Assembly (NCBI GenBank): GCA_022627515.1
Contig: JAKEGK010000075.1
Location: 1 to 34,509 of the forward strand
Direction of reading: 5' to 3'
Length of the DNA: 34,509 nt
Source: Gammaproteobacteria bacterium
GTDB lineage: Bacteria; Pseudomonadota; Gammaproteobacteria; SZUA-152
The notes under the pieces are model-generated. The model worked only from the letters and a program-made list of their open reading frames with translations. It searched no databases and was not told the DNA's origin. This document shows positions 16,457 through 27,033 of the stretch, one piece after another. Each line of letters opens with the position of its first letter. Within the stretch, counting starts at the first letter, position 1. Both the position numbers and the translations under genes were made by a program.

Positions 16457-16981
16457 TTAGAACGTTAGTGATGCTCCGACTGATATCATTTCCACAGTGT
16501 CAAAATCACTGATATCAAAGTATTCATATTCGGCGCGCACACTGATTGATCCGAAGCTGAGACCTGCGCCGATACCATATACCGGATCAGTGCCGTCCTC
16601 ATTGACAGAGGCGCCATTGGTCAGATCCGAATCCCAGGAAAACACGCCGACTTTGCCGAACAGATCCACCGGCCCAATCCCAATATTCACCAAACCAAAA
16701 AGATCATAGCCGGATAACTCAACACTGATATTGTTTTGTTCCGGTTTACCAAAATCGACATAACTGGCTTCTATTGCGAGTAGAGTAAATTTAAACCCGC
16801 CAAATACTTTGTAACCCGTATCATCTGAATCGAAATCGATGCTGGTAGAGGGTTCGCCGGAAATGGATGCGTTGCCAGCGCTGGCGCCAATATAAAAGCC
16901 ACTGTCAGCGTGCGCGGAAGTCATAACGATTGCGGAAGCGATCAATGCTGCGGAGCCAATAACTTTGTTTAGTTTTTTCAT
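16457..16981 (-). CDS. OmpA-like small outer-membrane beta-barrel protein
   Basis: MKKLNKVIGSAALIASAIVMTSAHA signal peptide; GFYIGASAGNASIS...YKVFGGFKF...EASYVDFG...GIGAGLSFGSISVRAEYEYFDI...MISVGASLTF. Confidence 0.8.
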   Translation of the reverse strand: MKKLNKVIGSAALIASAIVMTSAHADSGFYIGASAGNASISGEPSTSIDFDSDDTGYKVFGGFKFTLLAIEASYVDFGKPEQNNISVELSGYDLFGLVNIGIGPVDLFGKVGVFSWDSDLTNGASVNEDGTDPVYGIGAGLSFGSISVRAEYEYFDISDFDTVEMISVGASLTF

Positions 16982-17405
16982 AGCGTGGGTTCCAGTTTGA
17001 AAGTAGTTAATTTCATGATACTCGTAGATTAAATTTACACCTAATTTATTAACTAATAAAGTTTCCGGTTTAAAATTCTGATTTATAGTTCATCGGCTGT
17101 GTAGTCCAAAATCATTAACTTGCGTTTGCAAAGTAAACGCCAACCAATGCACATTTTATGAACAGCGAGAAACCTAGCTGTGCTTGAGTGTTTACTGCTG
17201 CTACATAATTAGCAGAATTGTGAATTAATTCGAAAACATAATGTGAAATTAGAGACGTTTTTGGTCATGTACGATACAATCCCGCGACATATTGGAGCAT
17301 GGCAATAGGGAAACAGCTTTTTCAGGTAGGCGCGCCATGCCCACCAAATGAAATTGGATGATTCCCAAATAGTATTACCGGACGAAAAACAAGAGGAACG
17401 AATCA

Positions 17406-18371
17406 ATGAAGAAAACACTGATAGCAGGTTCACTGATGATAACCACGCTGACCATCGGACAATCCGCTGTTGCCCTGGATATTAAACCTACCGGTTTTGT
17501 CGACATGGTATGGACTTTGTCTGATGGCACGGATTTGGGCAAAAACGGCGCGGAAGGCCGCTTCGATACTACCGGTGAACTCGATGTAGAAGCCGGTTTG
17601 AAAGAAGGCATCAGCATGCGCTTTGATGCCGATATCAATCCCGGCAGCGCGGGTGGTGATTCCGGCCGTTTGGAACAAATTTATCTGAACTGGGCGATCG
17701 ATCCCAGGATGTCGTTAAAGGGCGGCGTGTTTAATAACAACCTCAGCTGGGAGCGTGAAGACGCGCCGGACATGTATCAGATTACACACGGCCAATTGTG
17801 GGATATCTGGAACTTTTCAACAGCGGAAGACGGCAACAACCTGGCGGGTGTGGAATTCAATTACCAGATTGACAAAGTTAAACTCATTGCCGGTTTCCTG
17901 AATGATCTGGGTAATGTCCCTGAAGAAAATTCCGTCAAGATCGCCGGCGAAATTAAAGCGATGCCGGATCTGGACATTACCCTTGGTTTGATTACCCAGG
18001 ATCAATTGTTTGAAAATATAATTGATATCAACGCCACATGGAAATCAGGTAAGTTCCTTGTGGGAGGCGAGATTCTCTTTGCCGATGAAGGTGTTGATAG
18101 CGCTTTTATGGCGATGGTGAACTATAAATTTAACGATAAACTATCCGGCACAGCGCGTTATGACTTAGTTTCCTATGACAGCGCTTTTCTCGCCGAGGAT
18201 ACTTCTTCCATGACCGTCGCGGCGCTTTACAGCATTTCCAGCAACTTGTTTTTCAACGCGGAAATCCGGTTTAATGATGATAGTAACGTACCGCCTGCTG
18301 CAACTGCACCTTTGTCAATTGGCGAAGGTGATGGCACCACCGGGCGGCTGGAATTGCTGGCAACTTTCTAA
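17406..18371 (+). CDS. porin-like beta-barrel protein
   Basis: MKKTLIAGSLMITTLTIGQSAVA signal; LDIKPTGFVDMVWTLSDGTD...EQIYLNWAIDPRMSLKGGVFNNNLSWEREDAPDMYQIT...C-terminal RLELLATF. Confidence 0.75.
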   Translation: MKKTLIAGSLMITTLTIGQSAVALDIKPTGFVDMVWTLSDGTDLGKNGAEGRFDTTGELDVEAGLKEGISMRFDADINPGSAGGDSGRLEQIYLNWAIDPRMSLKGGVFNNNLSWEREDAPDMYQITHGQLWDIWNFSTAEDGNNLAGVEFNYQIDKVKLIAGFLNDLGNVPEENSVKIAGEIKAMPDLDITLGLITQDQLFENIIDINATWKSGKFLVGGEILFADEGVDSAFMAMVNYKFNDKLSGTARYDLVSYDSAFLAEDTSSMTVAALYSISSNLFFNAEIRFNDDSNVPPAATAPLSIGEGDGTTGRLELLATF

Positions 18372-18407
18372 AATACCAGCCACCAAAACCTGGTTAAGTT
18401 ACAAATG

Positions 18408-18445
18408 AAAATCCCGCCGGACCTTTGGTCCGGCGGGATTTTTTT
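18408..18445 (+). terminator. rho-independent terminator
   Basis: AAATCCCGCCGGACC tttg GTCCGGCGGGATTTTTTT. Confidence 0.95.
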
Positions 18446-18618
18446 ATTGCAGGGTGTGTTGCGCGCACGTGTTGTTATAACCGGGGATTTAATTTAGCGG
18501 CATGTAAGGTCTGTTGAATGCAATGAAAACCGGCGGATAAAGCCATGCTTGCGACTATATTCTTTTGCTATTCGTTTGTTTCCTCCCGTGCTGCAATGAA
18601 ATGTATTAAACGCGGCGG

Positions 18619-19158
18619 TCACCGGTCGTGGTGCTTACTGAAAAAATAATAAGTCAATCCAAGCGAAAACGCGCCCAATTCCATATTGCTTTTATCAAGG
18701 TACTGCGTGTAATCACCGTTGACCGCAAGGTGTTTTGAAAAACGGTAATTGGCGCCCAGGCCATACGAAAAGCCGTTCTCTCTGCCGGAAAACGTGTATC
18801 CGGCGAATTCGCGCGATGAGCGGACGCTGGAAAGGCCAATGATACCGTACAGGTTTGCTTTTCCTGTGGGATAAACGCCCTGCACCATAAAGTTATATAA
18901 ATTCTGAAAATCCACGCTGCCGCCACTGCCGGATTCCTTGCTTGGCGCCGCAAACTGTGTTTCCACCACCATGTTTTGCGAAACAACAAATCCCAATCTT
19001 GCTCGCGCGCTGGCGCCCTCTATTTTGTCAGGAAGATTTTCATCGTCAAACCGCCAGTTAAAACCATCGAGACCAAGATACCATTCCAGGGCGTGCGCAT
19101 TACCGGCAAACCACGCAAAACAAACACCGGCGAAAGCAAGTTTTTTGAGCAGTTTCAT
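18619..19158 (-). CDS. outer-membrane beta-barrel protein
   Basis: Signal MKLLKKLAFAGVCFAWFAGNAHA; LYGIIGLSSVRSS...FSYGLGANYRFSKHLAVNGDYTQYLDKSNMELGAFSLGLTYYF. Confidence 0.8.
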   Translation of the reverse strand: MKLLKKLAFAGVCFAWFAGNAHALEWYLGLDGFNWRFDDENLPDKIEGASARARLGFVVSQNMVVETQFAAPSKESGSGGSVDFQNLYNFMVQGVYPTGKANLYGIIGLSSVRSSREFAGYTFSGRENGFSYGLGANYRFSKHLAVNGDYTQYLDKSNMELGAFSLGLTYYFFSKHHDR

Positions 19159-19384
19159 TTTATGTACATCCCTGAATGGCGGTTAATTAATAATATATTA
19201 TTATAGATTGCCGCATCGCTGATTGGCTAGCGGGCTGTTTGGCGCGAATATTTTACGGATGTTATTGCCGGTTGATGGCCGTCAATGCAGTCAAATTTTC
19301 TTGCTGCAATATGACTTCTGCATGGCCGTTGTTGTAAAGTGTGCGTTATTGTCAACTTAAAATGATCGTTCACGCGAGACTGTT

Positions 19385-22035
19385 ATGCCGCCCGGAATGC
19401 CGAAACACAGATACCTTCATTTTCTGCTATTGTTGATACTGGCAATGCTGACCACGATTGGCAGTGTTCACGATGATGATGACGGCGCCACCATTAATAC
19501 GGTGAACATCAGCGGCGCCATTTCCGTGAACAGTGACTCCCAGGTTGATTCTGATGTTAACGACCCACTTGCATCTTACCTGCCTAATGATTCCATCCAG
19601 CAAGCGCAAATACTGAAAAATCCGGTTACTTTGGGCGGCTTTGTCGCGGTCCCCGATTCGGTGCCTTTCGGACGCCTGGCAAATGGCGGCGGTGATGTGC
19701 AGGACTATTACCACATTTCGCTGGTTGCGCAGCAGATTCTTTATTTTTTCCCGGTGATGAGATAGGCGCCGCGGGAAGTCCGTCAGCTTGCAAAGTTTTT
19801 GATGTGCAGATTCTCGGGCTGTGTGTCGCGCTGGAAGACGCCAACGGCAGTGCCGTGACTGTAACGCTGGATGAGAGTAATCCCGATTTTATCACGATCA
19901 CTCCGCAAAATAGCGGTAACTATTATTTGCGCGTGCAGGCCGAACAGGGCGCGCGGAATTATATCGTGGCGACCGGATTGCCTTCGGCCAGCACGCTGCA
20001 ATCCCGGAACAGCGGCGCTGAAATGAGTGTTGACGAAAATTTTATTCCCGGCGAAGTGATTGTGAAATTCAAAAACAACTTTGTTTCAACGGCGGGTGTA
20101 ACAAGGCAAAGTCTGGCGGCATCAGTAGGCCTTACCGCCAAAGCAGGCGCGCCAGGCCGTTCCATGTTAATGAGCCTGGGGGATATAAGCGCACGGCCAC
20201 AGACTTTTAATACGCTCGGCATTGCAGCGGTGGTGCAGCATTCCGATCCCGCGCTTCAATTGAAACAGGAAACCATCGAAGTCGTAAAAGCGCTGCGCAA
20301 AAGAGCGGATGTGGAATACGCGGCGTTGAATTATCTTCGCCAGCCTTTATTGGAGCCCGACGATACCTATTACGGTCTGCAATGGCACTATCCCAAAATA
20401 AATTTGCCGCTGGCCTGGGATGTGACCACCGGAGTCGCTGACGTTGTGGTTGCCGTTATCGATTCCGGAAAATTGGATCACCCGGATTTGCAGGCATCAT
20501 TGGTGCAGGGTTATGACTTTATCAGCAGCACGGCTAACTCCGGTGATGGTGACGGCATTGACAGTGATCCCACCGATCCGGGTGACAGCGACGGCGTGAC
20601 GCCCAGCAGCTTTCATGGCACGCATGTGGCCGGTACCGTGGCGGCTGAAACCGGCAATGCCACGGGTGTGGCCGGTGTTGCCGGGAATGTCAAAGTCATG
20701 CCGTTGCGGGTATGCGGCACACTGGGATGCGCGGATTATGATATACAACAGGCATTGCTTTACGCAGCGGGGCAGTCTAACGATTCCGGCACGGTGCCTG
20801 CTCAGGCAGCGGATATTGTCAACCTTAGCCTGGGTGCGCCAACCAACTCAACGATAGCTCCGCCGGCTTATGTCACCGCGCGCAATGCGGGGGTTATCAT
20901 TGTCGCCGCCGCAGGCAATGAATCATCCACTGAACTGTTTGCTCCCGCGGCTTATGACGGAGTTGTTTCCGTCAGCGCCGTGGATTTTGCCGGTAATCTT
21001 GCTTATTACTCCAACCGTGGCGCCACCATTGATGTGGCGGCGCCCGGCGGGGATATTACCGCGAATTTGAATGGCGACAGTTATCCTGATGGCATTTTAA
21101 GTACCGTAGGTTCCGATGCATCCGGCGCCCTCCGGCTGGGTTACGGATTTTATCAGGGAACCTCGATGGCGGCGCCGCATCTGGCGGGTGTGGCGGCATT
21201 GATGAAGTCCGTCAATCCGGGCATGTCGCCGGATCAGTTTGACCAATGGCTGGCAAACGGTGATTTAACACAGGATCTTGGCGCTGCCGGGCGGGACGAC
21301 TTTTATGGCTATGGGCTGATAGATGCCGCTAAAGCCGTCTCCATTGCAAGCGGCACACCTATCGAACCGGAACTACCCCCTGATCCATTGATACGAATCA
21401 CTCCGGACACGCTGGTTTATGATGTTTCAACCGATACCCTGCAATTCACGATATCCAACGGCGGACTGGCTGATTTAATTATTGCATCGGTCAATAATGA
21501 CTCCGGCGGCTGGTTAACGGTTAATGCGGGCAGCGTCGACGCGAATGGCGGGGGTACTTACACCGTAACCGTGGATCGTAGCCAAATCGCCGGATTCGCA
21601 ACGGCCGGCGCGGTGATAACCATTGAAGCCAATGCCACCAATTCGCCGTTGACTGTGCCGGTGATGGTGTATAACCAGGAAATCGCCAGTGATGCGGGTT
21701 TCCACTATGTGTTGTTATATAACATTGACAGAGACCTCTTTGTTGATCAGTTTAATGCCGCTATTGTTAACGGCCAATATCAGTATTCATTTCTTAATGT
21801 TCCCGCGGGCAATTACTTTATTGTTGCCGGCAATGATTTCAATTCGGATGATCATATATGCGGTAGCGGTGAAGCATGCGGCGCTTACGCCACGTTGGGG
21901 AACATGACAAAAATTGTGATCGACAACAACACCGGTAATCTGGCCGGAGTCAATTTTGCGACAGGATTCAATCCGTTTATTGCGGAATTTCAGGGATTGC
22001 TCGCCTCGGCAAAAGAGAGAGTGCTACTGCCCTGA
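19385..22035 (+). CDS. subtilisin-like S8 serine protease, split by an apparent -1 frame change near 19750
   Basis: ORFs 19385..19765 and 19804..22035 join as ...VAQQILYFFPGDEIGAAGSPSACKVFDVQILG...; catalytic motifs VVAVIDSGKLDHPDL (Asp), SSFHGTHVAGTVA (His), GTSMAAPHLAGVAALM (Ser). Confidence 0.88.
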
Positions 22036-22248
22036 ACGCAATGTCTGGCGCCTTAGCCGAATCGCTGAAAAAAGCAGGAATGTTTTACAGATAGGTATGC
22101 GTATCATGGATTGTGATAAGTATTTTGCCTCAATCTTGCCAAGAGCAATTATGTATAAAAATTCAGGCAGGCTCGATCGCGCGATGTATATCAAAATGAT
22201 GCGGTTTTCCGCTATGATGAATATTGATTAAAAAGCAGTAATAACTTC

Positions 22249-22785
22249 ATGCAAAATTTACCAGGAAAAATCCTGCGCCCGGAAGCGATCGCGCTTATAG
22301 CGGCTGTCATTGTCCTGTTGCTGGGCGTGTTGGTATATGCAATTGACCGGCAGCCGGGCACGGTTTATTTCATGAGTGATTGGATGCGCCTTGGAGAAGG
22401 CCGCGGTTCCGTGTTTGGATTGTTAGGCCGGCATCTTCCGACTTTTGTTCATGTCTACACCTTTATTCTGTTAACCATGGCGCTGGTGGTGCCTGCCGGG
22501 CATTATCGCCATTATCTTTTACCGGTGTGTCTAGGCTGGTTTGTTATTGATTGTTTGTTTGAAATCGCGCAGCTGAATTTTATCGCGCATGTGATCGCTG
22601 GCTGGGCGCCCGCCTGGTTTGCCGGTATTCCGTTTCTGGAAAATACCGCGAATTATTTTCGTCACGGCAGGTTTGACCTGCTGGATTTGTTTTCCATTGG
22701 GCTGGGCGCGCTCGCCGCTTACCTGACCATGCAGCTCATTATTAAAAGGAGTGCTCATCGTGCGGTATCTGTTAATCAGTCGTAA
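22249..22785 (+). CDS. integral membrane protein (VanZ-like topology)
   Basis: Four hydrophobic segments including IALIAAVIVLLLGVLVYAI, FVHVYTFILLTMALVV, LLPVCLGWFVIDCLFEIAQ, DLLDLFSIGLGALAAYLTMQLII. Confidence 0.6.
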   Translation: MQNLPGKILRPEAIALIAAVIVLLLGVLVYAIDRQPGTVYFMSDWMRLGEGRGSVFGLLGRHLPTFVHVYTFILLTMALVVPAGHYRHYLLPVCLGWFVIDCLFEIAQLNFIAHVIAGWAPAWFAGIPFLENTANYFRHGRFDLLDLFSIGLGALAAYLTMQLIIKRSAHRAVSVNQS

Positions 22786-24547
22786 TATCGCTTTCCGCTT
22801 TATATATTTGTTTGCGTTGTTGATTGCCGGCATGGCGGGCATTACCGGGTCGGGCGGTGGTGAAGACATCACTGGCGGCGGAGAAGGGACGTTGACCGGT
22901 ATCACGGTGACACCGGCAACTGTGGCGGGCGGCTTGCCCGTGGGCATGACACAGCAATATACCGCGATTGGTACTTACTCCAATGGGTCGCAACAGAACA
23001 TTACCAGTAGCGTTATCTGGAGTTCGAGCGCCATCACTATAGCGACAATTAACATCAGCGGTTTGGCGGCAGGTGTCGCCGAGGGCAGCAGCAACATCAC
23101 TGCGTCCTTGTCCGGCATAACCTCCACGCCAGTAGTACTTTCCGTCATCGCCGTGGAGCTGACCAAGATTGAAATCACCCCGGCCATACTGCCCAATGAT
23201 CTGCCGCTGGGACTCAGCCAACGATTTACCGCCCTCGGCACCTTCAGCAATTACCGCTCGTATGACATTACCGGCAATGTGAGTTGGAATTCGAGTAATA
23301 CCAGCGCCGCAACGATTAATAGCAGCGGCGTGGCCACCAGCGTTGCCGCCGGGACTACGCTTATTACCGCCAGTTCCGGAGTAACCTCCAATACGGTTAA
23401 CCTAACGGTTGTTAATAACAAAACCGCGGAGGAATTAATAGTGGAGCCGCAATGGGTCGGCGCCTTGCCGGTCAACCGCAGCGTGCAGCTCAAAACCTTG
23501 TTGCGTTATTCGGATAACAGCACGTTTGATATTACGGACAGAGTCAGTTGGTTGTCCAACACGCCGGCGGTGGCTACGGTGAGCAATAGTGTTGGATCGA
23601 AAGGACTCGTGACCGGCTTATCGGTGGGCCGGGTAACGATCACGGCGGACGACAGCGTAACACTCGTTGCGAATGCTACTGCAACCATTGATGTCACTAA
23701 CGCCACGATTGAATCCGTCAGCATCAACCCCGGTGCGGTAAGCGAATTACCGGCGGGCTATTCACAGGACTTCACCGCCACGGGATTATTTTCGGATGGT
23801 TTTAACCGGCCATTGACCAACGCTGCGTCATGGAGCTTGAGCAATTCCAACGCCACGCTGGAGCAAACCGGCGCGGTGGCGCGTGTGCGGGGGCTCGCGT
23901 CCGGCAGCGTCACTTTAACGTATACCGATCGGCTGGCAAATGGCGCCACCAGTGGTGAAGATGACAGTGCGTCAATCACTGTTACCAATGCTGTTCTGGA
24001 GTTGATTACTATCAACCCGAACATCGCGTTCAGCTTACCCGTCGCAACACAGCGGCAGTTCTCCGCCCTCGGTACTTTTACAGGTGGATTGCTCAGGGGT
24101 ATCACCAACGATGTGGCGTGGGACGCCGATATCAATACCGTGGCGGTGTTTGGCGATAGCAGAGGTAACCTCACCGCAACAGCAAACGGCGCCACCAGCG
24201 TTTCGGCCGGCAGCCTGAACAGCAGCGATGCAGTAAAAAGCTGGTTAGCGATTACGGTCACTGTAACTGATCCTGACCTGGAGTTTATTACGATTACTCC
24301 CGATCCTGGTTCAGTGGCTGTCGGTGAAACAGTTCAATTTACCGCAACGGCCACGTTCATCGGCGGCATTACGGCCGACTATACCGAACGCGTGTTATGG
24401 GAATCCAATTCTGTCGAGACCGCAACGGTATCGACCGCGGCGGGAACCAAAGGCCAGGTGACGGGCATACTGGCTGGATCAGTGACGCTTACGGTCACGG
24501 TTCCGGCTACGGCAACAACCGACACATTGTCAATTAATGTTCAGTAG
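22751..24547 (+). CDS. Big_2 bacterial Ig-like repeat surface protein (six modules)
   Basis: Repeats starting TLTGITVTPATVAGGLP, ELTKIEITPAILPNDLP, TAEELIVEPQWVGALP, TIESVSINPGAVSELP, VLELITINPNIAFSLP, DLEFITITPDPGSVAVG, each with Q(F/Y)(T/S)A.GT(F/Y) and W.S....A.I/V. GTG start(s) at 22751 or 22760. Confidence 0.85.
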   Translation: MLIVRYLLISRNIAFRFIYLFALLIAGMAGITGSGGGEDITGGGEGTLTGITVTPATVAGGLPVGMTQQYTAIGTYSNGSQQNITSSVIWSSSAITIATINISGLAAGVAEGSSNITASLSGITSTPVVLSVIAVELTKIEITPAILPNDLPLGLSQRFTALGTFSNYRSYDITGNVSWNSSNTSAATINSSGVATSVAAGTTLITASSGVTSNTVNLTVVNNKTAEELIVEPQWVGALPVNRSVQLKTLLRYSDNSTFDITDRVSWLSNTPAVATVSNSVGSKGLVTGLSVGRVTITADDSVTLVANATATIDVTNATIESVSINPGAVSELPAGYSQDFTATGLFSDGFNRPLTNAASWSLSNSNATLEQTGAVARVRGLASGSVTLTYTDRLANGATSGEDDSASITVTNAVLELITINPNIAFSLPVATQRQFSALGTFTGGLLRGITNDVAWDADINTVAVFGDSRGNLTATANGATSVSAGSLNSSDAVKSWLAITVTVTDPDLEFITITPDPGSVAVGETVQFTATATFIGGITADYTERVLWESNSVETATVSTAAGTKGQVTGILAGSVTLTVTVPATATTDTLSINVQ

Positions 24548-24717
24548 CGCGATTGCCGTTTGTATATTATTGTTGCAAAACTAAAACGCTTGAATAAGTC
24601 GCATAAATGCGCCGCCGGCGGTGTTTCTTATGCAATATGTTCTAATCAGAATCGAAAATACGTTATTCCTGCACTTCAACACTGTTGAGTTGTAGTGTCA
24701 ATTACTGAAACCCCGGC

Positions 24718-25698
24718 TCACAACCAATCCGTCAACAAGATGCCTACGCCGATGCGGTGTGAGTGGTGGTTATAGTCAATCAGGCTTTCACCGTAACCAT
24801 TAAAGTACTGGGCGATGCCCTTCAGCCTTATGTTAATGGGAAATGTATAAGTTAATTCAACGGTATTGCGGTTGTCGTCAAAATCCAGGTTGTTTCTCAA
24901 CATGACAGTTGTTTGATGTTTCTTGTATTTGTATAACGCAGCCAGTTCACCGTAACCCATATATTTGTGGATGTCCGGATTGTCATCATCTTCTTCGCTT
25001 TCGGGTATGCGGTACCAGGGCCGAAATGAGAATACATATTTATCCTTGTCGAAAATAAAATTGGCGATGATACGGTTCCAGCTGCGTGACAATGGCTCGG
25101 CGCGGCCGTTGGACTGATGGTTTAGCGAAAAAGCAATGACTGAATTTCTCATCCCGAATATTTCATTGTCCGTGCCTAACGCCCACATTAGCTCCGGCTC
25201 ATAGTTGGTTTCCCGGAACGGTGAGGAAATATCGCTGTTGTAAAGTTGCCAGAATGACAGTTGCGAATAAGCAAACCACAAATTGCCGTTGCTGGTGATG
25301 AACTGTTTCGCGAGGGGAACTTTCAGGCTTAATTGAAATTTAACTTCAACTTTTTGAAGATCGCTTTCGCCAGGTAAAGGAGACGTGGTGTAGTTGGATG
25401 CGTCAAGTTTGTCATTGTAAGTTAAGGGAAGTATGTAGTTGGGTTTGTGCGGCGTAATGACAAACTCATCAAAACTGGATTCCAGCTCCCTCGCAAAACG
25501 TTCTTCAACAATTGATTCCGGCTGTACGATAGGTTGCTGTTGTTGTTCGTCATAGCATTCAAGGCGTTCGGTATCGTTGTCAATCAGGAGACATTCATTG
25601 ATCGCATGCGCCGATGCCACCGGGAACGGCGCAACATAAATAACAATAAAAACCAAAATGGTTTTAAGTGAAGCATACATTAATTTCATGGTTCGCAA
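24718..25698 (-). CDS. pldA: outer-membrane phospholipase A
   Basis: HKPNYILPLTYN, QLSLKVPLAKQF, WFAYSQLSFWQLYN...SSPFRETNYEPEL, catalytic FSLNHQSNGRAEPLSRSWNRI, YGESLIDYNHHSHRIGVGILLTDWL. Confidence 0.92.
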   Translation of the reverse strand: MRTMKLMYASLKTILVFIVIYVAPFPVASAHAINECLLIDNDTERLECYDEQQQQPIVQPESIVEERFARELESSFDEFVITPHKPNYILPLTYNDKLDASNYTTSPLPGESDLQKVEVKFQLSLKVPLAKQFITSNGNLWFAYSQLSFWQLYNSDISSPFRETNYEPELMWALGTDNEIFGMRNSVIAFSLNHQSNGRAEPLSRSWNRIIANFIFDKDKYVFSFRPWYRIPESEEDDDNPDIHKYMGYGELAALYKYKKHQTTVMLRNNLDFDDNRNTVELTYTFPINIRLKGIAQYFNGYGESLIDYNHHSHRIGVGILLTDWL

Positions 25699-25801
25699 GA
25701 TGTTTTGGTTGTTGTCTTTTTCGGATTATTTGATTGCGTTGTTTCCCGGCGCGGGCAGTTGGAAAACTCCCCCGGTTTATATGGTTGGAAACTATTAAAT
25801 T

Positions 25802-26158
25802 TCAATAAGAAGCATAGCGGGCGTAGCCTTTTTCAACCAGCAGGTCGTTCACGTTAATCCACTCATTGGGTGACTGTTCCAGCCATACTTCCGCAATATA
25901 CCGGCCGTATTTGCCTTTTTCATCCTTGAAAGTCTGCAGGAAGATTTCCTTGCCTTCGATTAATCCGCGCAGATAGTCGCGGGATTTCAATCCCGCTTCA
26001 CGCTCATCATTCTTCAGTTCGGGGGTATTGATGCGGGCCATACGGATTTTTTCATCGTGCATCCATGCGTGCAGGCCAAGGTCAATATCAACCGTAATGG
26101 TGTCGCCATCATAAACATATTTCACCAGCGCGCGGTAATAATAGAGATGTGATTTCAT
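25802..26158 (-). CDS. SNase-like thermonuclease family protein
   Basis: YVYDGDTITVDIDLGL...IRMARINTPEL...LKSRDYLRGLIEGKEIFLQTFKDEKGKYGRYIAEVWL...VNDLLVEKGYARY; SD GGAG before ATG 26158. Confidence 0.85.
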   Translation of the reverse strand: MKSHLYYYRALVKYVYDGDTITVDIDLGLHAWMHDEKIRMARINTPELKNDEREAGLKSRDYLRGLIEGKEIFLQTFKDEKGKYGRYIAEVWLEQSPNEWINVNDLLVEKGYARYASY

Positions 26159-26452
26159 GGGCTCTCCTTGTTCGGTGAATCGGGCCACCTTTCTCGATTG
26201 ATATAACGTCAAAATTATTGTGCTCTATATAACGTGAGAACCACCTTATTCAAAGTAAGTTTAGTGGAAATTTTTTCGAATTGCTGGTTGAGGTATGACC
26301 ATGGTGGTTTTAAACGAAGCAGGTTGGAACTATAATGCATTCCTGATTTTAAGTCTGCGCACTTTTACATGCAGGCAGCGGTTTTAAATTCCACGGCTCT
26401 GAAATCGACGTTTGTAATATGCAATATTGTTATAAATAACGGAGGTAACATC

Positions 26453-27007
26453 ATGGTCAGACTGGAGACACCGGTATGTGAATTCGGCAAACCCGCCATT
26501 GATTTTTCATTGCCAGGTGCCGATGGCAAAAAATGGACGCTGCAGGATTGCAGGGGAAAGAACGGTTTGCTGGTGATGTTTATCTGCAATCATTGCCCCT
26601 ATGTGAAAGCGGTTCGTGAGCGCATTGTGCGGGATACCAAAGAACTGAAAGCGTTGGGTGTCAACAGCGTCGCCATTATGTCAAACGACCCAGGTTATAA
26701 CAGTGAGGATTCGTTTGAGAACATGAAAAAAGCCGCGAAACAATATGGTTTTGGTTTTCCTTATTTGTTCGATGAAACCCAGGAAGTGGCGAAAGCCTAT
26801 GGGGCGGTTTGCACCCCGGATTTTTTTGGTTATAACGCAAATCTGGAGTTACAGTATCGCGGCCGCCTGGATGCCAGCCGCAAGGAAACGGCGCCACCGG
26901 ATGCGCGGCGTGATCTTTTTGAAGCTATGGCCGAAGTGGCCAGAACTGGTAAGGGGCCGAGAGAGCAAATACCCAGTATGGGCTGTTCCATAAAGTGGAA
27001 GGAATAG
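26453..27007 (+). CDS. thioredoxin-like/peroxiredoxin family protein
   Basis: GKPAIDFSLPGADGKKWTLQDCRGKNGLLVMFICNHCPYVKAV...TPDFFGYNANLELQYRGRLD; GGAGG SD 5 nt before ATG 26453. Confidence 0.88.
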   Translation: MVRLETPVCEFGKPAIDFSLPGADGKKWTLQDCRGKNGLLVMFICNHCPYVKAVRERIVRDTKELKALGVNSVAIMSNDPGYNSEDSFENMKKAAKQYGFGFPYLFDETQEVAKAYGAVCTPDFFGYNANLELQYRGRLDASRKETAPPDARRDLFEAMAEVARTGKGPREQIPSMGCSIKWKE

Positions 27008-27033
27008 ATAGCTTCCGTTATTTTTAAAAAAAT

